From Enterococcus dispar ATCC 51266 (GTDB lineage Bacteria; Bacillota; Bacilli; Lactobacillales; Enterococcaceae): a DNA stretch of 64,000 bases. The stretch lies in NCBI RefSeq assembly GCF_000406945.1, contig NZ_KE136354.1, positions 2,676,660 through 2,740,659 on the forward strand, given 5' to 3'. This document shows positions 58,003 through 64,000 of the stretch, piece after piece; the first letter of the stretch is position 1; each line of letters starts with the position of its first letter. The notes below the pieces were generated by a model that ran no database searches, had not been told where the DNA came from, and saw only the letters and a list, made by a program, of their open reading frames with translations. Made by a program: the position numbers and the translations under genes.

Positions 58003-58082
58003 AATTCATAGAAAAAACTAGTTTAAGTAAAGAATCTTTGTTAAAGTTATTCTTGTGAATTAAATTAAACGAGGTGAATAAT

Positions 58083-58436
58083 ATGGGCGGCTTACCAACA
58101 ATTCTTATGTTCGTTGTGTTGTTAGGAGCAATGTGGTTTATGTCACGTTCAACAAAAAAACAACAACAAGAACGTCAAAATACATTAAACGCAATGAAAC
58201 CAGGTGATGAAGTTGTAACAATCGGCGGCTTGCACGGCGTCTTAGCTGAAGTTGACGAAACGAACAAATTAGTAACAATTGATTGTGAAGGAGTATTTCT
58301 TGTTTTTGACAAACAAGCTATCAAATCAATCACTCCTGGTAAATCAGTAGTAGTTGACGATACTGTCACAGAAGTTAAGACAGAAGATTTAATTTCTAAT
58401 CCTACTGATACTGAAGACAATAGCGACAAAGATTAA
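58083..58436 (+). CDS. yajC: Preprotein translocase accessory subunit YajC
   Basis: A 117-residue protein with a single N-terminal membrane helix (LPTILMFVVLLGAMWF, about residues 3-19) and a cytoplasmic domain containing MKPGDEVVTIGGLHG. YajC associates with SecDF-SecYEG. ATG 58083 follows GAGGTG; the GTG at 58074 lies in that site. The acidic C-terminal tail is ordinary for lactobacillales. Confidence 0.93.
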   Translation: MGGLPTILMFVVLLGAMWFMSRSTKKQQQERQNTLNAMKPGDEVVTIGGLHGVLAEVDETNKLVTIDCEGVFLVFDKQAIKSITPGKSVVVDDTVTEVKTEDLISNPTDTEDNSDKD

Positions 58437-58464
58437 TCCTGCATTTTGCAGGATTTTTTTTTTT
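58436..58464 (+). terminator. Terminator after yajC
   Basis: ATCCTGCA pairs with TGCAGGAT, followed by a long T-run. Confidence 0.92.
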
Positions 58465-58504
58465 GACGATTTTCTTTCTTTTATTAAATAAAAACTTTGA
58501 GGAC

Positions 58505-58690
58505 TATAATAGGCGTATTCTAACTCTTTGTAAATTAGTGCACGAATAAATGAATGTCTAATTAGGGTTACTGCGAATAAAAATTACTTAAGTTATAATT
58601 AATCTATTTTCATTTTACTTAAAACAATAAAAAAATATTTTCAAAGCAGTGCTAAAGTTCAAAAGCTTTGTAACTGCTTTCTTTGTTTTT
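58505..58690 (+). other. Possible short transcription unit without ORF
   Basis: A TATAAT (58505-58510) is followed after about 130 bases by the hairpin AAAGCAGT/ACTGCTTT with an inner AAAG/CTTT stem (58643-58680) and a T-rich tail. No -35 is convincing and no ORF is present. This, with the adhE promoter, is all I can see in the 388-base gap. Confidence 0.25.
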
Positions 58691-58745
58691 AAATCAATGA
58701 TTAGAAAAACGCTGTTAGAGTAAGGCTAAATTTGATTTAAAAAAA

Positions 58746-58763
58746 CTGTGAAAAAAATCACAA
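58746..58763. promoter_or_regulatory. Rex operator in front of adhE
   Basis: CTGTGA-N6-TCACAA differs from the Rex consensus TTGTGA-N6-TCACAA at one base and ends seven bases before the adhE -35. Rex represses fermentation genes when NADH is low. Confidence 0.7.
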
Positions 58764-58769
58764 AAAGTA

Positions 58770-58798
58770 TTTACAACGAAAAAAATATAGTGTATAGT
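58770..58798 (+). promoter_or_regulatory. adhE promoter
   Basis: TTTACA (58770-58775), a 17-base spacer and TATAGT (58793-58798). The leader to ATG 58853 is about 48 nt. Confidence 0.75.
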
Positions 58799-58852
58799 TC
58801 TGTATGTGAAATGATTAACAAAGAAAATTACCCAACTTTTAGGAGGAACACA

Positions 58853-61459
58853 ATGGCTAAGACATTGGAAAAAGAAGTTAAAGTAATCGATACGGATGTA
58901 GTAATCGACGAGTTGGCAGCAAAAGCAAATGAAGCTGCAAAACAAATGGAAAACTTTACCCAAGAACAAGTAGATAAAATCGTTCATGAAATGGCAATGG
59001 CTGCTTTAGACAAACATATGCCTTTAGCAAAAATGGCAGTGGAAGAAACTGGCCGTGGGATTGTTGAAGATAAAGCAATCAAAAATATGTATGCTTCAGA
59101 ATATATCTGGAACTCAATTAAACATGATAAAACGGTCGGTGTTATCGGCGAAGACAAACAAAAAGGTCTAATCGAAGTTGCAGGTCCTGTCGGTGTCGTT
59201 GCAGCAGTTGTTCCAACAACTAACCCAACTTCAACTACTATTTTTAAAGCAATGATTTCATTGAAAACTGCTAATGCAGTAATCTTTTCTTTCCATCCAT
59301 CTGCACAAGAATGTTCAAAAGAAGCAGCGCGTATCGTTCGTGATGCAGCGATTGCAGCAGGCGCTCCTGAAAACTGTATCCAATGGATTGAAAAAGAACA
59401 TTCTTCAATTGAAGCAACGCAAAAATTGATGAATCATCCAGGTGTTGCAATTGTATTGGCAACTGGTGGTCCTGGCATGGTGAAATCAGCTTACTCAACT
59501 GGTAAACCAGCTTTAGGTGTAGGTGCAGGTAACGTACCAGCTTATATCGAAAAAACAGCAAAAATTAAACGTGCAGTAAACGACGTTATCGTTTCAAAAA
59601 CATTTGATAACGGTATGATCTGTGCTTCTGAACAAGGTGTTATCGTAGACAAAGAAATCTACGCAGCAGTAAAAGCAGAATTTGAAGCACATCAATGTTA
59701 TATTGTGAAAAAATCAGAATTGAAAAAATTAGAAGATGCAGTTATGAACGAAGGCAAATATGCGGTTAACCCTGCAATTGTTGGTCATCCTGCAACTGAA
59801 ATTGCTAAACTAGCTGGCATTAAAGTTCCGGAAGGGACAAAAATGTTAATTGCAGAATTAGATGGCGTTGGGGCTGATTATCCATTATCTCGCGAAAAAT
59901 TATCTCCTGTTTTAGCGATGATGAAAGCCCAAAGTACTGAACACGGCTTTGAATTAGCTCAAGGTATGTTGGAATTAGGTGGTCTTGGTCATACTGCAGT
60001 TATCCACACTGAAAACGAAGACTTGCAATTACAATATGGCTTGAAAATGAAAGCTTGCCGTATCTTAGTAAATTCTCCTTCTGCTGAAGGTGGTATCGGT
60101 AATATCTACAACGAAATGATTCCATCATTAACATTAGGTTGTGGCTCTTACGGTCGTAACTCTGTCTCTAAGAACGTATCTGCGATCAACTTAATCAACG
60201 TTAAAACTATCGCGAAACGGAGAAATAACATGCAATGGTTCAAATTACCTTCAAAAATTTACTTTGAAAAAAATTCATTATTATACTTGGAAAAAATGGA
60301 AAATGTTGAACGCGTTATGATCGTTTGTGATCCAGGTATGGTGCAATTTGGTTATGCGGATACAGTACGTGAAGTTCTAGCACGTCGTAAAAATGATGTG
60401 AAAATTGAAATCTTCTCAGATGTTGAACCAAACCCTTCAACAAATACTGTTTACAAAGGTCTTGAAGTCTTTAATGCTTTCCAACCTGATACAGTAATTG
60501 CTCTTGGTGGTGGTTCTGCAATGGATGCAGCCAAAGGCATGTGGATGTTCTTTGAACACCCAGATACTTCATTCTTTGGCGCTAAACAAAAATTCTTAGA
60601 TATTCGCAAACGGACTTACAAAATTGGCAAACCTGAAAAAACACAATTTGTATGTATTCCAACAACTTCAGGTACTGGTTCAGAAGTAACACCATTTGCT
60701 GTTATTACTGATAGTGATACTCATGTGAAATATCCATTAGCTGACTATGCATTGACACCAGATGTTGCTATCGTGGATCCTCAATTTGTAATGTCAGTAC
60801 CAGCAGGAGTTACTGCGGATACTGGGATGGACGTTTTAACACACGCAATTGAATCATATGTTTCTGTTATGGCATCTGATTACACACGTGGTTTAAGCTT
60901 ACAAGCAATTAAATTAGTCTTTGACTATTTAGAAAAATCAGTGAAGACACCTGATATGGAATCTCGCGAAAAAATGCACAATGCTTCAACAATGGCAGGT
61001 ATGGCATTTGCTAACGCATTCTTGGGTATTTGTCACTCAATCGCACATAAAATTGGTGGGGAATATGGTATTCCTCACGGACGTACAAATGCGATTTTAT
61101 TGCCGCATATTATCCGTTACAATGCCAAAGACCCACAAAAACATGCAATGTTCCCTAAATATGACTACTTCCGCGCTGACACAGATTATGCTGACATTGC
61201 GAAATTCTTAGGCCTTAAAGGTGAAACAACTGAAGAATTAGTTGAAGCATTAGCAACAGCAGTTTACGAATTAGGTAAAAAAGTCGGCATCGACATGAGC
61301 TTGAAAGCCCAAGGTGTAACGCAACAAACATTGGATACAACTGTTGATCGTATGGCAGAACTTGCTTATGAAGACCAATGTACAACAGCAAATCCAAAAG
61401 AACCTTTAATCTCTGAATTAAAAGGTATCATTATTGAAGCGTACAACGAAAAAGCTTAA
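58853..61459 (+). CDS. adhE: Bifunctional acetaldehyde-CoA/alcohol dehydrogenase
   Basis: An 868-residue fused enzyme. The N-terminal CoA-acylating aldehyde dehydrogenase (about 1-450) has the catalytic cysteine in NGMICASEQ near residue 257. The C-terminal iron alcohol dehydrogenase has GGGSAMDAAKG, GTGSEVTPFAV and metal-binding CHSIAHKIGGEYGIPHG histidines (shown as HSIAHKIGG). It converts acetyl-CoA to ethanol and regenerates two NAD+. ATG 58853 follows AGGAGG; the in-frame start at 58748 lies inside the Rex site. Confidence 0.97.
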   Translation: MAKTLEKEVKVIDTDVVIDELAAKANEAAKQMENFTQEQVDKIVHEMAMAALDKHMPLAKMAVEETGRGIVEDKAIKNMYASEYIWNSIKHDKTVGVIGEDKQKGLIEVAGPVGVVAAVVPTTNPTSTTIFKAMISLKTANAVIFSFHPSAQECSKEAARIVRDAAIAAGAPENCIQWIEKEHSSIEATQKLMNHPGVAIVLATGGPGMVKSAYSTGKPALGVGAGNVPAYIEKTAKIKRAVNDVIVSKTFDNGMICASEQGVIVDKEIYAAVKAEFEAHQCYIVKKSELKKLEDAVMNEGKYAVNPAIVGHPATEIAKLAGIKVPEGTKMLIAELDGVGADYPLSREKLSPVLAMMKAQSTEHGFELAQGMLELGGLGHTAVIHTENEDLQLQYGLKMKACRILVNSPSAEGGIGNIYNEMIPSLTLGCGSYGRNSVSKNVSAINLINVKTIAKRRNNMQWFKLPSKIYFEKNSLLYLEKMENVERVMIVCDPGMVQFGYADTVREVLARRKNDVKIEIFSDVEPNPSTNTVYKGLEVFNAFQPDTVIALGGGSAMDAAKGMWMFFEHPDTSFFGAKQKFLDIRKRTYKIGKPEKTQFVCIPTTSGTGSEVTPFAVITDSDTHVKYPLADYALTPDVAIVDPQFVMSVPAGVTADTGMDVLTHAIESYVSVMASDYTRGLSLQAIKLVFDYLEKSVKTPDMESREKMHNASTMAGMAFANAFLGICHSIAHKIGGEYGIPHGRTNAILLPHIIRYNAKDPQKHAMFPKYDYFRADTDYADIAKFLGLKGETTEELVEALATAVYELGKKVGIDMSLKAQGVTQQTLDTTVDRMAELAYEDQCTTANPKEPLISELKGIIIEAYNEKA

Positions 61460-61504
61460 TTTTATAGCTGACGTTTAAGACGATATTTGATATTTTTGAT
61501 TAAC

Positions 61505-61542
61505 AAAAACCGCCCGGCTTCTTAGCAGCTGGGCGGTTTTTT
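61505..61542 (+). terminator. Terminator after adhE
   Basis: AAAACCGCCCGGCT pairs with AGCTGGGCGGTTTT, followed by further T. Confidence 0.94.
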
Positions 61543-61610
61543 ACTAGAAAAGGTTAAAATCTTTGCCTAGATAAATTCATTTACAGAAGATTCTTCATGT
61601 CTAACTTTTT

Positions 61611-61680
61611 GCGATATTAAGTCAAAATTCCAAGAAATTTGAAAAGCAATTTATTGAAATTCTGTCCTAATGCTTGGAAA
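61611..61680. repeat. Family A repeat, degenerate copy
   Basis: GATATTAAGTCAAAATTCCAAG, AAATTTGAAAAGCAATTTATTG and AAATTCTGTCCTAATGCTTG align with the central palindrome of the 123-bp unit and its relative at 34808. The rest of the 439-base gap has a hairpin AAAATG/CATTTT near 61765-61785 and a promoter at 61834. Confidence 0.65.
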
Positions 61681-61833
61681 CAAAACGAGTTCAAAAAGCT
61701 TTTCCAGTTGTCTAGCTTTCTGAATCACCCCTTCGGCCAAAAGCCAAAATTAGCAAAAATGAAACAGCCATTTTAGCAAGTTGTGGTCTTATGGCTCAGG
61801 GCAGAGCGATTCCTTCAGCTTTTCTCATACTCC

Positions 61834-61862
61834 TTGACTTTTTGGGCACATAATTTGATACT
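61834..61862 (+). promoter_or_regulatory. Promoter of the 61899 gene
   Basis: TTGACT (61834-61839), a 17-base spacer and GATACT (61857-61862). Confidence 0.55.
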
Positions 61863-61898
61863 TGGCTATAAAGAAATAAGGGGAAAGGAAGTGAAAAA

Positions 61899-62366
61899 AT
61901 GTTAGCAGAAGCAATTGCGCAATTAAAAACGTCTCAAGTATTATTGAAGAAATTTGTCGCAGGAATTGAAAATCCTACTGATGACGCAACATTAATCCAA
62001 TTACGTAATGACTTAGTCGATTACGGCGAAAGTTTATCTGTCGTAACATATTTTTTTAAAGATCAAGCAGAAAACGAGCTTAAAAATTATGAATTACGAA
62101 ATATTTTGCAGCAGCAATATACCTTATTACAAGCTATTATTGGTGAGTTACAGTCAACAGAAGGGCAAGCAGAAGCAAAAGCAAAATTTGATTTGACACC
62201 AGGGGCAATCCGGCGATTGACAGAAAGTTTAAAAGGTATCACAGAACTCAACCGGACTTTGCAAAAAGAACCTAATCTGGTAGTTGATTTAACTAAAGTG
62301 CCAGTTACAAAAGAAAGTGCAGCACCAGAAAAAAATAGTTTTTTTAAACGACTTTTTAAAAAATGA
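61899..62366 (+). CDS. Uncharacterised helical protein, 155 residues
   Basis: I do not recognise the family. The protein is predicted mostly alpha-helical and soluble, with heptad-like stretches (residues 1-35, 65-85 and 105-125) and a basic C-terminal tail NSFFKRLFKK that could sit at the membrane surface. No signal peptide. GGGGAAAGGAAG precedes ATG 61899, and a good promoter and terminator frame it, so it is a real single gene. Confidence 0.75.
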   Translation: MLAEAIAQLKTSQVLLKKFVAGIENPTDDATLIQLRNDLVDYGESLSVVTYFFKDQAENELKNYELRNILQQQYTLLQAIIGELQSTEGQAEAKAKFDLTPGAIRRLTESLKGITELNRTLQKEPNLVVDLTKVPVTKESAAPEKNSFFKRLFKK

Positions 62367-62370
62367 TCAA

Positions 62371-62418
62371 TAAAAAATAACGTCCTTTTCAAATTTTGAA
62401 AAAAGACGTTATTTTTTG
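62371..62418. terminator. Bidirectional terminator between 61899 gene and fni
   Basis: AAAAAATAACGTC pairs with GACGTTATTTTTT between convergent genes, with A/T runs on both sides. Confidence 0.9.
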
Positions 62419-62442
62419 TTTCATCTAAGTGATAACTGAAGT

Positions 62443-63510
62443 TTAAAAACGAAGCGGTATTTCATTTTGTCCTCTACTTGCATACTTTCTTACATCAATG
62501 CCGCGGGCTTGGCACCACTGCCAAACTTCATCAGTAAAAATAAGCGGAACTGTTTCTAAACTATGAGTATTTTTTTTACCTACCATGGTGTAAAGAAGCG
62601 CCAAATCTTCTTGCCAATTTTGAATCATCTCAATCGTATCCTCAACGCCGTGGCTTAAAAGTTGATTTAAAATGGTGGCAGAAATACCTACTGTGTCAGC
62701 GCCTAAAATTAATGATTTGAAAATATCAAAAGCATTGCGAATGCCACCTGAGGCGATTACTTCAAAGGAGCGCGTTACTTGGGCAGCTTCAAGTAACGAA
62801 ATAACAGTCGATTGACCAAATTCACTTAAATACGCCATTTCACGTTTTGGTCGGCGTGCATTTTCAATTTGGGTAAAACTAGTACCGCCTTGACCAGAAA
62901 CATCAATCGTTTGAACCCCAACACTGATTAATTGCAGCATCGCTTCTCTGGTCATGCCAAAGCCAACTTCTTTGACTATTACTGGTACTTGGAGTTTTGC
63001 GACAATTTCAGCGATGTTGTCTAACCAATCCGAAAAAGTTCGATCTCCTTCAGGCATGACCAATTCTTGCGGTGCATTTAGATGGATTTGTAAGGCGTTA
63101 GCACCAAATAGTTCCACGGCACGTTGCGCATTTTCCAAGGCGTTATGCGCACCAATATTGGCAAGAAAAAAGCCAGCTGGATTAATCTGGCGCACTATTT
63201 TAAAACTATCACTGACACTTTCGTCTTTTAAAGCAGCCGTGACAGAGCCTGTTGCCATCATTAACTGACATTCTTTAGCAATAAGGGCCAAATCGTGATT
63301 AATCTGTAATGACTTTTTGGAACCACCAGTCATGGCATTAATGAAAAAAGGAAAGTTTTCTTCGTGATTTAAAATCTCTGTTTTTAAACTGACATCTTTT
63401 ACATCAATTTGTGGTAACGGGGTATGAATTAAACGGACTGCGTCAAAATCATTTGTTTTTTCTTTATGAAAAGCTTTTGCTAAGCTTACGTGTTCATCTT
63501 TACGATTCAT
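62443..63510 (-). CDS. fni: Type 2 isopentenyl-diphosphate delta-isomerase
   Basis: A 355-residue FMN-dependent enzyme that interconverts IPP and DMAPP, the last step of the mevalonate route to undecaprenyl lipids. Conserved segments are MNRKDEHV, FFINAMTGGS, VKEVGFGM, VDVSGQGGTSF (middle SGQGGTSF) and IASGGIRN. ATG 63510 follows AAAGGA and overlaps the mvaK2 stop by 11 bases, so it is the last gene of the mevalonate operon. Confidence 0.96.
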   Translation of the reverse strand: MNRKDEHVSLAKAFHKEKTNDFDAVRLIHTPLPQIDVKDVSLKTEILNHEENFPFFINAMTGGSKKSLQINHDLALIAKECQLMMATGSVTAALKDESVSDSFKIVRQINPAGFFLANIGAHNALENAQRAVELFGANALQIHLNAPQELVMPEGDRTFSDWLDNIAEIVAKLQVPVIVKEVGFGMTREAMLQLISVGVQTIDVSGQGGTSFTQIENARRPKREMAYLSEFGQSTVISLLEAAQVTRSFEVIASGGIRNAFDIFKSLILGADTVGISATILNQLLSHGVEDTIEMIQNWQEDLALLYTMVGKKNTHSLETVPLIFTDEVWQWCQARGIDVRKYASRGQNEIPLRF

Positions 63511-64000
63511 GCTGCGTCCTTTCTTCAACCTTTTTTGGATAATGATAAACGTGTAAGGGCAGCGGTGTGATACCAGCTTTTTCCCAAACGCTCATCAAAG
63601 GCAATATACCACTTTTTTGATCGGTAATCACGATACCGCAATCACCGCCACCAGCGCCAGAGGATTTGGCAGCACCACCGTAATTTTCAGCTAAATCGCA
63701 GAGCATTTTTAATGGGGGTGTTTCAATCGTGACATTGGTGATTTGGGTTAATTCGTTTAAAAGCCGCCGGTTCTTCTTGATCATTTTTTTTATCAAGCTG
63801 ATATTTTGGGTGTGAAAACCAGTAATCATTTGCTCTACACAGTCTTTACTGGCGGCTAAAAATTCTTCATAAGAAGTAGAGGTTTTCTTATCTGCTCTGG
63901 ATTCATTTACTTGATCCACCAGATCAGAAGTAGACGCAGGAGATCCTGTCCAACCGATCAACAAACGCAGATGAGAAACTTCTGGCAGCGGTGTAATAGC
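63500..64000 (-). CDS. mvaK2: Phosphomevalonate kinase, N-terminal part outside window
   Basis: The C-terminal 166 residues of a GHMP kinase. The frame is open to the window edge and no start is visible. LIGWTGSPASTSDLV and the glycine loop KSSGAGGGDCGI are typical of phosphomevalonate kinase, which makes mevalonate diphosphate. The stop overlaps fni. Upstream genes of the operon (mvaK1, mvaD) should lie beyond the window. Confidence 0.92.
   Translation of the reverse strand, partial: AITPLPEVSHLRLLIGWTGSPASTSDLVDQVNESRADKKTSTSYEEFLAASKDCVEQMITGFHTQNISLIKKMIKKNRRLLNELTQITNVTIETPPLKMLCDLAENYGGAAKSSGAGGGDCGIVITDQKSGILPLMSVWEKAGITPLPLHVYHYPKKVEERTQHES

Overview
The window reads as a chromosomal core segment of a low-GC Gram-positive bacterium of the order Lactobacillales, most likely Enterococcaceae (Enterococcus or a close relative). 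The reasons are the bus-type osmolyte locus, the CiaRH-type two-component system, Mga-family regulators, oxaloacetate decarboxylase subunits of the OadH/OadD/OadA kind, a Rex-type site in front of adhE, the acpS-alr-mazF order, a mevalonate-pathway operon, and strong AGGAGG ribosome-binding sites with frequent TTG and GTG starts. Species cannot be fixed from sequence alone. I saw no rRNA, tRNA, prophage, insertion sequence or CRISPR array.

Layout. 1-5.8 kb: the end of a PTS EIIBCA permease, then busR-busAA-busAB (glycine-betaine-type uptake with a GntR/RCK_C repressor of the c-di-AMP-sensing kind). 5.8-12.7 kb: an RpiR regulator, an azoreductase, rpsO and pnp with structured leaders, a methyltransferase, and a MATE pump preceded by a terminator-like hairpin. 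13-17 kb: a short Mga-like regulator, a GlsB/YeaQ membrane protein, and a three-gene oxaloacetate decarboxylase cluster. 17-20 kb: the minus-strand rsuA-yjjG-udk group, and rplY with a long leader. 20-23.2 kb: DUF960, a probable noncoding RNA, a Gfo/Idh oxidoreductase, and a 123-bp tandem repeat. 23.2-27.6 kb: ciaRH and a divergent ABC exporter whose promoter carries a CiaR-type direct repeat. 27.6-37.1 kb: a YaiI-family protein, a UbiB-family protein, cell-wall genes (ddl, murF, alr), the cshA helicase, acpS, and a mazF toxin with no antitoxin beside it. 37-46.5 kb: a sortase-like secreted protein, a full-length Mga-type regulator, two small genes, YhgE/Pip and the K+ importer KimA. 46.7-50.1 kb: the opuC operon. 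50.3-64 kb: a VOC dioxygenase, queA, a P-type ATPase, DUF975, tgt, yajC, adhE, an unknown gene, fni and the end of mvaK2.

How the genes work together. Three independent osmolyte or K+ uptake systems (BusA, KimA, OpuC) lie within 50 kb, and all belong to families that c-di-AMP controls in other Firmicutes. Envelope genes (ddl, murF, alr, sortase-like, YhgE/Pip, mevalonate enzymes) and RNA metabolism genes (pnp, rpsO, cshA, rsuA, queA, tgt) make up most of the rest.

The least ordinary signals are noncoding: a ~180-nt structured RNA candidate at 21179-21358; a minus-strand promoter/cre/terminator unit without an ORF at 52566-52980; structured leaders of pnp, rplY and cshA; a hairpin attenuator in front of the MATE gene; and two families of dispersed intergenic hairpin repeats, one of them amplified as near-identical 123-bp tandem copies.
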